Positions 25,756-36,573 are shown, counted from the stretch's first letter. The stretch: 64,000 nucleotides of DNA from Tritrichomonas musculus (GCA_039105265.1 JAPFFF010000061.1:310001-374000), one strand, 5' to 3'. The notes: generated by a model not told the origin, from the letters alone. A program made the numbers and translations.

Positions 25756-27648
25756 TTACAATAGATCTCCAGCACCAACTTTCCCAAATGTAAATACAGA
25801 TGATCCAATGTTAACGAACTTACCGGCAATGTAATCAAACCAGCTGAATTTAGGTTGCATGTCATCAAATTCTTTCTGCAAACGATTACAATATTTCTCC
25901 AAAGATGATATGTCGTTAACAGCTATATCAACAACATTCCCTAACGAATTCAATTCAAAGATATGTGATTCAATATTCTCTCCAATGACTATTCCAGATG
26001 TTTGGATATTGAAGTTTGTCATCAATGTTGTGCAAGATTCAGGTCTAGGTGATACAGAATAGTAACCCGTTGAAGCTAGAAACTCAAATGTATTGCCACC
26101 TGGGTATTCAATATTTTCATCAATTGGGATGTTGAATTCTGGTGATGCCTTCATGTAAACTCTCAAATTATCAGAATCTGTTTCAATAAATGATTCATAA
26201 CGGTAAGGGATATATTCAAAATAGTTGTCGGTTTTGATCTCATATGTATGCTCATGCTTCCATGAATATTTGAATCCAATGACGAATTCATAAGTATGTC
26301 CATCAAGGGTTAATGTAGCAGAATAGTCTCCACTCTTATCTTCATTGCATCCAAACCATACACGCCAGACATCATCGGTTTCATCTGGATCACCCATTCT
26401 AGTATTGGAACTATATGTTATCATACCTTTGTCCAGCATCATCTTCAATGGATTCGGAACTTCGTTCCTTAGGTCTGAATGACCGTTCCCGGATTCAAAA
26501 TTGATTAGACCTTTCAAAGCAAATATGTTAGCAGCATTCTTCTTGATTGAAATGTATGGAATGTCTCTATTCAAGGATCCATATGAATTCTCTTTACGCA
26601 TCTTCAGTGGAATGTTAACGCAATAATTGGTACCAATCCATTTACCTCCAGATTTAGTAAGCTTGTAATGAGTCCCAAATACGTTATCATGAAGCTCGAA
26701 TGTCTGTCCTTCAATGAGTGAATTGAATGAATCGGAATCAGGATTATATCCCCAGTCAGCATAATATAAACCATTTGCAGTATCCAAATTGTAATCCCCG
26801 ATTGACTTGATTGTATAGAAGTCAGGTAAAGGAGACCTATAGAGTTTGAAGCAATTGTCAGCATCAATGAGATTACATTTGAGATTCATTAATGTATCGT
26901 TACCTTCAGCACTTTGAGAGTCTTTAATAATTGCAATTTGATGCATTTTCCCAACGAATTTGATCTTCATGAATCCATCAGTATATAGTTCAAATGGGTC
27001 ATAGATTGCAGATTTCGACATGTATATTCGAGGTTTTGATTCATTACTGATGTACTTCAATTGATATTTCTCATCAATGTATTCAATAATGGGATTCGTG
27101 AATGATTCATTCTCAAGTGAAATATAAGCATTTTCAATTTCAAGATTCTTTGGAAAGATGATCTCAAAGACTTGTCCACTTACAGATCCAGAGTAATCAA
27201 TCTCAAGAATGTTGTATGTTGAATGTACTTCCCCCTGAGGATCTCTTAGATCCGAATCACTTAATTTGTGGATATTATTTGCATCAATTATGAATTCATC
27301 ACAACCTTCTTCATAAGTCATTACACTTTCATTTGTAGATGGAGAAGCATTCTCTAAAGTTGATATTCTATCTTCATGGTCAGCAAGTTCGGTTCCATGT
27401 GTATCGATAACGGTTCGATGTGATTGAATGTCACTAGTTATATCCGTTAATGCTTTCCCAAATGTTTCGAAACATTCTTTGACACTTTGAGGTTCACCAT
27501 ATTCTTCACCAAAGAAGATTTTACAACTACCATCTATTGTGGCATCACCTTTAACATGAATTGAATCAAATATTCCATCACCACCTTTGCCAGAACCTCC
27601 TACCAAGGCTCCATCTAATGCATTTTGTTTGGTTAATATTGCAGTCAT
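25756..27648 (-). CDS. Fossil Polinton gene: fibre-like protein, proximal part
   Basis: This 630-residue protein begins MTAILTKQNALDGALVGGSG and has a heptad stretch (TDITSDIQSHRTVIDTHG, HEDRISTLENAS; about 85-125). Several beta domains follow. The segment LMNLKCNLIDADNCFKLYRS resembles VVKCDIIEADNALKLQKSD of the element 4 protein at 59,134-61,800. A later segment (FELHDNVFGTHYKLTKSGGK) resembles the beginning of the element 4 protein at 54,850-59,130. A virion fibre or spike role is inferred. Confidence 0.55.
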   Translation of the reverse strand: MTAILTKQNALDGALVGGSGKGGDGIFDSIHVKGDATIDGSCKIFFGEEYGEPQSVKECFETFGKALTDITSDIQSHRTVIDTHGTELADHEDRISTLENASPSTNESVMTYEEGCDEFIIDANNIHKLSDSDLRDPQGEVHSTYNILEIDYSGSVSGQVFEIIFPKNLEIENAYISLENESFTNPIIEYIDEKYQLKYISNESKPRIYMSKSAIYDPFELYTDGFMKIKFVGKMHQIAIIKDSQSAEGNDTLMNLKCNLIDADNCFKLYRSPLPDFYTIKSIGDYNLDTANGLYYADWGYNPDSDSFNSLIEGQTFELHDNVFGTHYKLTKSGGKWIGTNYCVNIPLKMRKENSYGSLNRDIPYISIKKNAANIFALKGLINFESGNGHSDLRNEVPNPLKMMLDKGMITYSSNTRMGDPDETDDVWRVWFGCNEDKSGDYSATLTLDGHTYEFVIGFKYSWKHEHTYEIKTDNYFEYIPYRYESFIETDSDNLRVYMKASPEFNIPIDENIEYPGGNTFEFLASTGYYSVSPRPESCTTLMTNFNIQTSGIVIGENIESHIFELNSLGNVVDIAVNDISSLEKYCNRLQKEFDDMQPKFSWFDYIAGKFVNIGSSVFTFGKVGAGDLL

Positions 27649-28252
27649 TTATATCAAAGTTAAACAATTTTTGGTGCCAATCAAAGTATAAAATGGTTGA
27701 CATATTTAATGTTTCACCTTCTTTTAAGTTATCGTCATTAAGATTTATGTCGTTGAATGCTTCAATCTCTCTGTTCTTGGTATCAACAGTGGACTATATT
27801 TCCGCATTTATTTAATAAAAAATGATATGAAAAAAACATATCACATCAAAAGATATTTTTAAAATGAATGTAAACTTGACGTTAAGTATAAATTCGGCGG
27901 GCTTTTTAAAGTCAAATTATTGTTAAATCTTAAAGTTTTTTTTTAATTTTACTATATTCATCAATAGTATTTGGAGTGATGTCTGGCTTACAGCCAAACA
28001 TCCCTCCAAACCCCGTTGCCCATTCATTTTTTCGTCACAGTTGTAAAATTCGCGTTTTTGCATACCTTCCCAGATACTCTACTGCCTGCACTATGCTTTC
28101 GTTAAAAACACCTGTTTTTTATTAACAACGAACTTTTCACTCAGGACATTTACGTTTCATTCAATTTCACGACAACATCATTTTTTGTCACTTCAATGTC
28201 GCCGTCCATTTCTGACGGGACCATTTCGGGAAAAATGAAAGGCCAAAAATAA
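27649..28252. other. Spacer between Polintons 2 and 3
   Basis: I see no gene here. The right half (from about 27,975) is less AT-rich and matches the base composition of the element 3 integrase/PolB block, so the element 3 border probably lies here. No terminal repeat was found. Confidence 0.4.
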
Positions 28253-28519
28253 TTACTCATACAAGTGGCTTACAGCTTTTTTCAGTAAGCTTCTTACTCT
28301 CATGTCTCTGTCATACTTCTTTTGTATCTTCTCTATGTACCGTTCATCCTTTCGGTTATCAGCATTATTGAGAACTCTACGATAATACTTTAATCTCCAG
28401 TTAATTCTCGCTAATGTATCTGTAGCAAAAGTTTTTTTCTGGTATGGCTTTCTTGTTGCTAAATGGTTTTCGGTCATGCTCCTTGCAGTCGCAAATCCTT
28501 CGGTCATGCTCTTTTCCAT
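28253..28519 (-). CDS. Fossil Polinton gene: integrase-paired small basic protein
   Basis: This 88-residue (or 74-residue, from the ATG at 28,474) basic protein carries the family signature KKTFATDTLARINWRLKYYR, RVLNNAD, and a Lys/Arg-rich helix ending RDMRVRSLLKKAVSHLYE. It is head to head with the integrase gene, like its relatives at 19,877 and 52,379. Function unknown; the constant pairing suggests work together with the integrase. Confidence 0.65.
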   Translation of the reverse strand: MEKSMTEGFATARSMTENHLATRKPYQKKTFATDTLARINWRLKYYRRVLNNADNRKDERYIEKIQKKYDRDMRVRSLLKKAVSHLYE

Positions 28520-28549
28520 GCGGAAAAAAGTTTCTTTTACGATGCTGAA

Positions 28550-30013
28550 ATGTTCTATAAAGAAACAGCTGAGTCTGAAAAGGAATCACTAGAGGAGCAA
28601 GATGAAGACATGATAGGGACAGCTAAGGGATTGAAGATATCTAAGGCGTATCAAATGTATAACTATATTGATAATACAGAATTGGATGACGAGAACGAGC
28701 TCATAATGGAACTTACAGATAGATTGTTCGAGCTCATAAAAGCTATTGCTCCCGCATTAACTATAATCGAATATAATCGTCTAATGATTCTGTTAAGAAG
28801 CAGTTTAAGTAAAATAGCACGGCCTACTACCAGGCAAGCACTTATAGCAGATATAAATACTGCAACGAACAATAAGATACCACCAGATGCAATAAAGGAA
28901 ATAATAAAGGTCATGACGGCCATACGATTGGAATCTGTTGGAGAAGATTATGTATCTGGTATATTTAACTTTGCAGCAAGACAATATAGAGATTTACCGC
29001 AACAGTATAGATTCACTCCAGGCACAGTAATAGGGTTTAAGAGTAAACAAAAAGCAGAATCACTAAAGCAACAGTTTGGTACATTAAACATAAACAAAAC
29101 AGCTTTCACTACATCTTTTCCATTGAAGCGAAATCGAAAATGTTACCAACTACATAAAACAGGAGCGCGTCATTCCTATATCATCGATATAATGTTCGAG
29201 GATAGAGGAATTATTCCCTCCAGCAACGAAAAGGCTACATTTTGTTATTTGTTGGCGATAAACATTAATACTCGTTTCCTGTACGCACAACTTATGAATA
29301 AGGTTATAAATGCCGCTACGAACTCGTATGGGAAAGTAAATGTGAAATCGTCACGTTCTTTCATATTAGCAATGGAAAGGTTCTATCAGCAGGGTATTAT
29401 TATCAGGCACTTATACGGCGATTCAGAGAAAAGTTTCTGGTCTCCCGCAGCGACTGGCTTTTATGATAAACATAATATTGTCGATTACTGGCCGGTTCCT
29501 AGGCAGAAAAAGGTTCAGTATCCGCCATTCATGAAGACAAAAAGGAAGCTTAATGATAAAACCGAACAGCTTCACGGTGCACTTGCCATTATGGATAGAG
29601 TGATAAGAACATTAAGGGATATGGCATACAACATGGAAGTTGATGTAATAACACCAGAGATAATGGAAATGCTTGTATCACAGTACAATAACGCTCCTCA
29701 TAGCACATTAAGTAAATATGCAGGATTCCCTGTAAGCCCTGCTCAAGCTCATTCAGATATTGAACTGGAAGACTTAATTGTAAGACGTATAGCACAAGAG
29801 AATTACATGATTCGTGCAAGACCAAACTTTTATATCCCTAATGGAACAAAAGTAAAGGTCTACAACGAAAAAGATACGATGAATAAAAGGCGCAGTATTG
29901 TACAGCCGGGTGACAATGAAGTGATTGCATTCACTGAAGGCTTATACGTGGTCAAAAATAATTACAACGATGAACTACAGAGTGTGCCTAGGTGGAAGCT
30001 GCAGCCTATATAG
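28550..30013 (+). CDS. INT: Fossil Polinton gene: rve-family integrase, long subfamily
   Basis: This protein is 487 residues from the ATG at 28,550. An in-frame ATG at 28,463 would overlap the divergent gene. The core has the first acidic strand HSYIIDIMFEDRG, the second motif HLYGDSEKSFW, the helix ALAIMDRVIRTLRDMAYNME and the YNNAPHSTLSKYAGFPV segment. It ends in the KVYNEKDTMNKRRSIVQPGD SH3-like tail. It is the same subfamily as the integrases at 17,950 and 50,556, but with a shorter N-terminal extension. It overlaps the convergent PolB gene by 8 bp. Confidence 0.88.
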   Translation: MFYKETAESEKESLEEQDEDMIGTAKGLKISKAYQMYNYIDNTELDDENELIMELTDRLFELIKAIAPALTIIEYNRLMILLRSSLSKIARPTTRQALIADINTATNNKIPPDAIKEIIKVMTAIRLESVGEDYVSGIFNFAARQYRDLPQQYRFTPGTVIGFKSKQKAESLKQQFGTLNINKTAFTTSFPLKRNRKCYQLHKTGARHSYIIDIMFEDRGIIPSSNEKATFCYLLAININTRFLYAQLMNKVINAATNSYGKVNVKSSRSFILAMERFYQQGIIIRHLYGDSEKSFWSPAATGFYDKHNIVDYWPVPRQKKVQYPPFMKTKRKLNDKTEQLHGALAIMDRVIRTLRDMAYNMEVDVITPEIMEMLVSQYNNAPHSTLSKYAGFPVSPAQAHSDIELEDLIVRRIAQENYMIRARPNFYIPNGTKVKVYNEKDTMNKRRSIVQPGDNEVIAFTEGLYVVKNNYNDELQSVPRWKLQPI

Positions 30014-33000
30014 CAGCGTAGTGAAAGTATTCATCCCTGTTACCTTCCTGGTAAATTGTTTTTGTCTTTCTTAGGAATGCTTTCACTGTGCTTACTGTAA
30101 AGTCTGCATTCATCTTGAAGCATGGCTGGCCTTTGGTTAAATCAAAGGTTTGTTCATTGCCTTCATACATGTGCTTATATAGAGCCATATAGTCACCACC
30201 AAACTTAGTCTCACAGGCATGCTTAATAGAATTCCATGTTAGCCCTTTACTGCGTATCATATAGTCTACCTGTCCTGTAGAATCTGTAAGCTTATCGATG
30301 TAGAGTTTCTTCATGAGGAACATTGATTCTACGGCCTTAGGTATTTCATCATGACCATTTATTGTCGGAAAATCTGAGTGGAATTGCCCCAACTGGGAAC
30401 CGATAAGCTCTCTGCCATATTTCTCTTTGAATGCAGCAGTAAGCCTGCTTAAGTCTTCTACTTCAATGTGCATTGAATCTGTATCTTGGTAGTAGATATG
30501 ACAGCCAATATCGTATGCAAGGCACATTACACGATTCATTATTCTCTTGGACATGCTCAATATCTGGATTCCTAACAGGCTGAAGTTGAAGTCTTTATCG
30601 ATTGGTTTACGTACCTTTATGTCGTATATGTCACTATTGTTTAGCTTCGTTGCTTCAATTATGCTCGTATAATGCCTCATCCAGAATTTATCGAAATCGT
30701 CTCCTTCACGGACGTATCTATGCTCGAACTCTATTGGTTTCTGTATTGTCTTTCCATAGCAAGAATTCATGATTAACTTATAGATGTTCTGTAATGGATT
30801 ACCTTGTTGTTTGTATTCAAGCCTCTTATTGAATATCTCTTTGATTACTTTCTGGATGCTGTAATCTCTCTTTCCTGCCCAGTAGTAACCGCGAACGAAC
30901 TCAAATTCTATCTTCTGGAACTCTATAAGGTCCTCTAACATGATATTATCTACGACCATAGTAAGGTTTTCATCAGGCTCTAACTTGTCTTCATTCAGGT
31001 TTAGTCCATCAGGTGTCTTTCTGACTATTAATGGGAATGCATAATGTTTATTCACTTTAGTTATTCTGATTTCTACTATGTACGCTCCCTGCCTCGATAA
31101 GAATTCCATATTAAGCTTATCCTCTGGTATTACTTCTGGTAGACCTTCAACGGTATAACATTCAGCCATTGCACTAGGGTATAAACTGACAGCATCGAAG
31201 TCACTTAATGGTTTCGTTGTGTGCCATTTCTTATTGTATGCAGTCATACATCTTCCACCATAGACAGCTTGAGAGCAAAACTTTCTGACTATTCCACCGA
31301 CTTTGTACAGGTTCTTATTGGGATAGTATACACGCCTGTTGAAGACTTCATTGGCCAGTGATGAGATACTAACGAACTCGAACGGGTCGATATTGAATTC
31401 TTTCTTGAAGTCGTTACGGAACTTGTTGAAGCCTTGACGTAAGATGTTGACATCTTGCTTGCAGTAGAATGAACAATAAAGCCACATATCGAATTCATTC
31501 TCGCCTTTCCTGCATCCTTCTATGCTATCTATGTTCTCGTTAAATATCTTGTAGTCATCTTCCTTCCAGACCCTATCTTCATTCATTCCTGCTTCAGATA
31601 TGATTCCTATTGCACCTGATTCGAGTCGTTCAAGTGTGTAGTATTTATATGGAAACAGTTCTTTCTTTACGCCTTTAATACCGAACATCTTAGGGAAATC
31701 ACTGAGCTTGCTGGGAATAACTGGATAGGAATCCTTAAATGTTATCTTTTTTCCTTTGTATATGATTTTTGCTTTCATGGTCTTTGTGCCCTTAATGATA
31801 GAAGATGTAATGCCGAAACCGGCAAACATTCTGATATCGTATGCGAGGTTATGGAAGTACACAACTGCACCATCTGGGAGATAGTTTAACATCTGTACAT
31901 TACAGTCTCTGCCTGGGAATACTTTAGAGTACTTTTCTGTTCCTTTCATGTCCTGTACGACACACATAAACGGCACGTGAATATCACCACTTACGTCTGC
32001 TTCGAAGTCTGCATACCAGTATGACGGTGGCGCTTTATCTTTCTGTTTCTTATATACTTTCGGTTCTATGAGTTGCGTACAGAACTCTGGATTGTACTCT
32101 AACGATATCTCATTCATGTCCTTTTCTATTTCTTTATAGTATATCGTATTGAGTATCATATACTGGCCCCAGTTGATGTGTTGGAAGAAGCCTTGTTTCA
32201 TGAGCTCTCTGACCAGATTTGATGCCTTAATGAATGTTCTACCAGATATTACTTTCTTATCCTTTATTTCTTTGTTATACATATTCTCTTTAGCTTCTTC
32301 ATTGTTACTATTAACGATTTCTCTCAGATGTTTTATATAGTAGTTGCTGAAAGGAGTTACTTCCTCGATGAAGAAGTGCTGACCGTTAATGCACATATTA
32401 TGTGTTCTGTTAGGTGCTGCATTCTCTACTCCAATATAGCTCTTATATTTACCATCTGTCATTACCTTAACAGTTTGTTTCTTGTTTCTTCCTACATATT
32501 CATCATCGATATACGTTATATGCAAATGTATCTTGAATTCGTTTGCGATTGCCTCTAAATGCTTCTGTGATAAGTATCTGCTCTTGATTCTCATTCTGAT
32601 TTTGTCTAGTTCTGCTTCGGTGTAGCATCCAGTTTGTTTTAATGCGTATACGAAGCAGCAGTCATCTAATTCTTTACGCTGTACTTGTTTGTTACCTTTT
32701 GTTGCAACCACTACTGAATCGAATATCTGTAATCTCTTTAGGTACTCTACGATTATCTTTGGTGTATCCGGTGTGGTTAGATAATGGAAGAATCCAGGTT
32801 CTTTATTCTTTTTCATTTCTCCTTGGTATCTGATTGGTACTATACCGACTCTAGTGAATATCGACCAAGAAGCAATAAGGTCATCAGGTCCTGGGTCTGA
32901 AACGATATCGGGAGAGATTTCATCATCGATTTGATATACGAAGCTTTCTTCGGTTAATTTACGGACCAGTTCTTGCAAGTGTTCAGGTGTAAGTGGTATA

Positions 33001-33632
33001 GCCTTAGGTTGCATAGTGTTATTGACCTGAAAGAGCAAAACGAAACGGTTCATATCTTCTTGCAGTGGTCTTATTGCTTCATCGAAGAACTGTCTGAGTC
33101 GTGGGAAGAGTAATTTACGGCCGCGTAATGTAAATTGTTCGAAGTCAACAAACCAGTCGGTTGGGTTATCATATAGTCTCTGCATTGTAGCTTCAACGAG
33201 TTCTGCTTGGCCATCGTTAAGTTCATTTTGTTGTTGCCTCCATTCAGCATAGTTTCTAGGTCGTTGATGGAACTGTGATAACTTCTTATCGATAACATCA
33301 AATGGGTCTTCAGGTATTAGATATGGTAAACGGTATTCCAACAATACTGTATCGCTCCATCTTCTTTCGAGTCTTTTCTGTTCTTCTCTGATTGGTCTGT
33401 AGTATGCTCTGGCGAAATTAATGATTTGATTGAAGTTGTTACGGTCTCCGGTATAGTTGGTCTGGTTCAACATTGGTACGATTTCATCTTGCCATAAGTA
33501 TCTTGCTAGTCTTGCGTCACGGTGGTCATAAAGGTCAAATGCATCTTGCCATTGTGCTACTGTTGTTCTGTCACCATTGAAAGCGTTATAGATTTTTACG
33601 AGTTGCTTGAGAGTGAAGTTTGGCTGAGTCAT
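30006..33632 (-). CDS. pPolB: Fossil Polinton gene: protein-primed family B DNA polymerase with papain-like N-domain
   Basis: This 1,208-residue PolB would replicate the element by protein priming. Exonuclease motifs are YADFEADV (about 540-547), VYFHNLAYDIRM (591-602) and YCKQDVNIL (723-731). Polymerase motifs are DFDAVSLYPSAM (811-822), KLIMNSCYGKT (952-962) and YYQDTDSMHIE (1047-1057), with a KKLYIDK motif near 1,110. Upstream, residues 323-422 (ELDDCCFVYALKQTG to NGQHFFIEE) have the Cys and His arrangement of an OTU/papain-like fold. The first 200 residues are unknown and related in part to the gene at 45,419-46,471. Confidence 0.92.
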   Translation of the reverse strand: MTQPNFTLKQLVKIYNAFNGDRTTVAQWQDAFDLYDHRDARLARYLWQDEIVPMLNQTNYTGDRNNFNQIINFARAYYRPIREEQKRLERRWSDTVLLEYRLPYLIPEDPFDVIDKKLSQFHQRPRNYAEWRQQQNELNDGQAELVEATMQRLYDNPTDWFVDFEQFTLRGRKLLFPRLRQFFDEAIRPLQEDMNRFVLLFQVNNTMQPKAIPLTPEHLQELVRKLTEESFVYQIDDEISPDIVSDPGPDDLIASWSIFTRVGIVPIRYQGEMKKNKEPGFFHYLTTPDTPKIIVEYLKRLQIFDSVVVATKGNKQVQRKELDDCCFVYALKQTGCYTEAELDKIRMRIKSRYLSQKHLEAIANEFKIHLHITYIDDEYVGRNKKQTVKVMTDGKYKSYIGVENAAPNRTHNMCINGQHFFIEEVTPFSNYYIKHLREIVNSNNEEAKENMYNKEIKDKKVISGRTFIKASNLVRELMKQGFFQHINWGQYMILNTIYYKEIEKDMNEISLEYNPEFCTQLIEPKVYKKQKDKAPPSYWYADFEADVSGDIHVPFMCVVQDMKGTEKYSKVFPGRDCNVQMLNYLPDGAVVYFHNLAYDIRMFAGFGITSSIIKGTKTMKAKIIYKGKKITFKDSYPVIPSKLSDFPKMFGIKGVKKELFPYKYYTLERLESGAIGIISEAGMNEDRVWKEDDYKIFNENIDSIEGCRKGENEFDMWLYCSFYCKQDVNILRQGFNKFRNDFKKEFNIDPFEFVSISSLANEVFNRRVYYPNKNLYKVGGIVRKFCSQAVYGGRCMTAYNKKWHTTKPLSDFDAVSLYPSAMAECYTVEGLPEVIPEDKLNMEFLSRQGAYIVEIRITKVNKHYAFPLIVRKTPDGLNLNEDKLEPDENLTMVVDNIMLEDLIEFQKIEFEFVRGYYWAGKRDYSIQKVIKEIFNKRLEYKQQGNPLQNIYKLIMNSCYGKTIQKPIEFEHRYVREGDDFDKFWMRHYTSIIEATKLNNSDIYDIKVRKPIDKDFNFSLLGIQILSMSKRIMNRVMCLAYDIGCHIYYQDTDSMHIEVEDLSRLTAAFKEKYGRELIGSQLGQFHSDFPTINGHDEIPKAVESMFLMKKLYIDKLTDSTGQVDYMIRSKGLTWNSIKHACETKFGGDYMALYKHMYEGNEQTFDLTKGQPCFKMNADFTVSTVKAFLRKTKTIYQEGNRDEYFHYAAI

Positions 33633-34458
33633 CTATTTTACCCGAAAAAAAATTTTGTTTTTATTTACATTCGAGATATTGCGTTTTTTCTCGGCATCCC
33701 TCACGAACATTCATATATTACTTCTTAGCAATCTATCAGTTTTTATATACGGAAAATCGCTATTTTTGGCAACAGGCTATTTTTCACTGTTAGTTACCGG
33801 AAGTGTTGTAACGAATTTCTAGTGTTTTATATTAAATGTTATTCTGCAACAGTTCTATACTGCAGACAAAACATATAGCATATCTGATTCTCCGTAACGT
33901 GTGCTACATAATGGTGAAGGAACGGGCTTTCAATGTTGAATACTTATCGAGATACGATAGGATAAAAATCGAAGCAAAACTAATGGGAAATAACTGTGGA
34001 AATGTGATGTGAAAAAATATGGTCTTAACGGTCGCCAGTAAACGGTCGCCAGTAAACGGTCACCAAAATAAACGGTCGTCATGGTAAACGGCAAAAAGTT
34101 GGTAAACTTTTTGACTGCGTAGCCGGTCACCTTAACGTACATATTCGTTTAAGTAATAAATATAACCACATTCTTGTCAATCGTCTCTTGTCTGAGAGAA
34201 CCATTCAATTTTCTATACTTGTCTCATACAAGAAAATCCGTTACTGTTTCTATTTTGCCCGTTACTGTTTTTCTATATCTGGTTAACATAATAGAGTAAT
34301 CCGTTATGTATATATTATTGTCCGTTATTGTTCTTCTATGTATAGTTAACGTAATAAATTTACTGGTTAACGTAAACAGAAAAATAGAGATTCATGCAAA
34401 GTCGCCGTAGCAAACATATAGTATATTCGGGCGTAGATTCCGAATATCGCATTTATTT
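33633..34458. other. Gene-free interval with CGGTCGCC tandem repeats
   Basis: No gene is seen. At 34,028-34,091 there are four imperfect copies of a 16-bp unit (AACGGTCGCCAGTAAA). From about 34,230 to 34,380, CCGTTACTG/CCGTTATTG and GGTTAACGTAA phrases recur. A short inverted repeat (ATATTCGG / CCGAATAT) lies just before the next gene. A border between two element halves may fall here, because base composition appears to change across it. Confidence 0.5.
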
Positions 34459-34677
34459 TCACCCAGGATTCTTTGCTGGAGTGTAATAGCCATCCGAGCC
34501 AAAATATTCCAGTGCAGGATTCTTTGAGTTATCGAATTTGGGTAACATCTTTGATACTTGATTGACCAGTGGTATTTTATCTATTATTGATTTCGTTTTA
34601 TTCCATCCATACTTGAATCCATTAACGAAGTCCTTTGCTGCATCTTTTATCTGCTTGAACCAGCTCCCAAAAGCCAT
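34459..34677 (-). CDS. Fossil Polinton gene: MAFGSWFK small amphipathic protein A
   Basis: This 72-residue protein begins MAFGSWFKQIKDAAKDFVNG, an amphipathic helix with Trp and Lys. A basic middle and a polar Tyr/Pro-rich end follow. The first eight residues are the same as in the protein at 36,571-36,909. By composition and by place beside the capsid gene it may be a pVI- or pX-like internal virion protein. Its start overlaps the end of the capsid gene by 31 bp. Confidence 0.55.
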   Translation of the reverse strand: MAFGSWFKQIKDAAKDFVNGFKYGWNKTKSIIDKIPLVNQVSKMLPKFDNSKNPALEYFGSDGYYTPAKNPG

Positions 34678-36500
34678 TTTAGCCGTATAGAAAATACATT
34701 TTTTGTGGGAGGATGCATGTTGGGATATTCTGGGTCGGGAATAAAGTATGTGTCATCATCGCCACGATACATTGGCTGACCTCTGAACGTAACGGTTATT
34801 GAAGTACTTCCAGTATCGATTCCGTCAAATACATAGCCTGCATTGCTCCTTTCGAGTTGGAAATTTATGCCAAAAGATGTTCCGTCTGAGCGGCAATTTG
34901 TATATCGTTTTCCTGTTGCTGGGTCGTTTAATGGCTGTGTGAAAGAGTCTTCAAATTCTTGTGTGGCTTCTAAGGCTCCATCTAGTTCGTTTGCGATAAG
35001 TTGATGTTGATAAAATCTTGCAGCACAAGTATTGGCAAATTCAGTGTCTGGATATGTTCTTTTATTAACTACGAGCTGGACATTTTGATACATAATATTG
35101 TCGAAACAAGTAATGTCAGCAGGAGATTTTGGAAACATCATCGTGATATTTGTCGCATTTCTCAATGGAATTGACTTACTGACTTCGAGACCGTTTACTT
35201 TGGCAGTTCCTTCGAATATTTCTCTTGTAAGTTCCTGAGACGGAATCAATAAAGGAGTTTGTAATTCTCTGACAAGTCCTTGATAAACATCGGGTTTGAG
35301 ACCAAAACCTGCCAAATTTGAACGACCTAATTGAATAGTTCCTCCAAGGACATCTAAAGTAATTTTTTCTGTTTTGAGGTTGATATTCTCTGATTTTGTT
35401 GAGGCAAGTAAGGCGCCTTTCAATTCACTTTTGATAATTTTGACAGTATCTCCTGGATCCAATGGTTTGTCTGGATTAGCTGCTGCGATTAACTCTGCAA
35501 ATTCTTTTTTATTGACGTCATCTCTTGAAACTCCATATTTTGTAAATTCTTCGTCAGTATATCCGAAATCAATTGTTGGATGTTCCAAAACATCGTCATC
35601 ATATACATTTGCGCCTTTGTATCTTTGGTATTCGATATGAAGTTTTTGGGAAGGAGTTGGTTTGGCAGAATAATGAGAAACAATAACAGACGGACGGCCT
35701 ATTTGAGTGAATTTTCTTGATATTGGGATGACAGCAGGCATTTCTTCAGCAATTTCTTTGTCTTCCAAAAATTGTAGAGTTTCCTTAACGATATTTGGAT
35801 TGATTTGTGCCCAGACAAGAGCGCGTAAAGATGTTTTGACCTCTTCTTCTATCTCTCCACAAATTGCGTTTGGATATAACTGCCATGCCTGAAGAGCAAG
35901 TTGGTCGACAAATGGGATGGTTAATTCAATGGTAAATTTATGTGGTTGTCCATCAGCAATATCCTTTAAATCGACATAACAACCACAAACAGAAGGGGAG
36001 AATTGACTGACATTTTCCCAAGTTGAATGAGAATATTTTGATGTTGCTTTTGCATCACGAGGTTTGATTGAGTTATAGGGGAAAGATTCTCTTTGGAGTT
36101 CGTCTTGTCGATATGCGCCTAAGAGTTTATCATTTATCCAGAAGCGACAATCTTCATAAAATTCTACAGCATTCTTGAATCCGACAAATATTTTCATCAA
36201 TCCATTTGTGTCTGCTGATACGTCAATGGGCTGGGACAATTTAATGATGAAATCAAGGAGAATTGTAGTAAAAGACTTCTCAATTTGGGTGATTGTATGG
36301 CCGGAATGAGATAATTTGATACGTGTTTTTGTGCCGACTGGGAGTGGGGCGTCTTTGTCTTTGAACTCTTCCATGACGAAAGAAAATGTATTGTCTCCTC
36401 CGTTTCTTTGAATGAGATTTCGTAATTTTGACTGGAAAAATGAGAGAACATCGCCTTCATCATTTCCTAAATTTTTGGTCTGTGCGTTGTAGTAGGTCAT
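34647..36500 (-). CDS. MCP: Fossil Polinton gene: major capsid protein candidate
   Basis: This is a 617-residue, beta-rich protein. It shares with the element 1 candidate the KIFVGFKNAVEFYEDCRFWI block (about 106-125) and a following PHKFTIELTIPFVDQLALQA strand block. It has no enzymatic motif. Size and composition suit a double jelly-roll capsid protein. It sits with the ATPase and the MAFGSWFK proteins. A minor-capsid identity cannot be excluded. The divergence from element 1 suggests two distinct capsid lineages side by side. Confidence 0.6.
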   Translation of the reverse strand: MTYYNAQTKNLGNDEGDVLSFFQSKLRNLIQRNGGDNTFSFVMEEFKDKDAPLPVGTKTRIKLSHSGHTITQIEKSFTTILLDFIIKLSQPIDVSADTNGLMKIFVGFKNAVEFYEDCRFWINDKLLGAYRQDELQRESFPYNSIKPRDAKATSKYSHSTWENVSQFSPSVCGCYVDLKDIADGQPHKFTIELTIPFVDQLALQAWQLYPNAICGEIEEEVKTSLRALVWAQINPNIVKETLQFLEDKEIAEEMPAVIPISRKFTQIGRPSVIVSHYSAKPTPSQKLHIEYQRYKGANVYDDDVLEHPTIDFGYTDEEFTKYGVSRDDVNKKEFAELIAAANPDKPLDPGDTVKIIKSELKGALLASTKSENINLKTEKITLDVLGGTIQLGRSNLAGFGLKPDVYQGLVRELQTPLLIPSQELTREIFEGTAKVNGLEVSKSIPLRNATNITMMFPKSPADITCFDNIMYQNVQLVVNKRTYPDTEFANTCAARFYQHQLIANELDGALEATQEFEDSFTQPLNDPATGKRYTNCRSDGTSFGINFQLERSNAGYVFDGIDTGSTSITVTFRGQPMYRGDDDTYFIPDPEYPNMHPPTKNVFSIRLKWLLGAGSSR

Positions 36501-36559
36501 TTGATTTAATATAAAAATGACAATAAATGAGTTGTAAAGTTTGTTATATGAACATTTTA

Positions 36560-36573
36560 CTTAAAAGGAAATG
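36560..36573 (+). promoter_or_regulatory. AAAAGGAAATG start context (site 1)
   Basis: The start codon at 36,571 is embedded in CTTAAAAGGAAATG. The next plus-strand gene at 36,942 has GAAAAGGAAATG. The shared purine tract suggests a common promoter or leader signal for this pair. Confidence 0.3.

Larger units (their letters stand above)
17950..27648. mobile_element. Polinton element 2 (partial copy)
   Basis: This is a fossil Polinton segment with integrase, small basic protein, NUMOD4/HNH genes, an ExxGC/YN family gene, a 22.6-kb family gene and fibre-like genes. No polymerase, ATPase or capsid gene is present. Gene order and strands match the integrase-to-fibre half of element 4. Terminal repeats were not found, so the limits are those of the outer genes. 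It looks broken, with about two breaks, and seems older than elements 1 and 4. Confidence 0.7.
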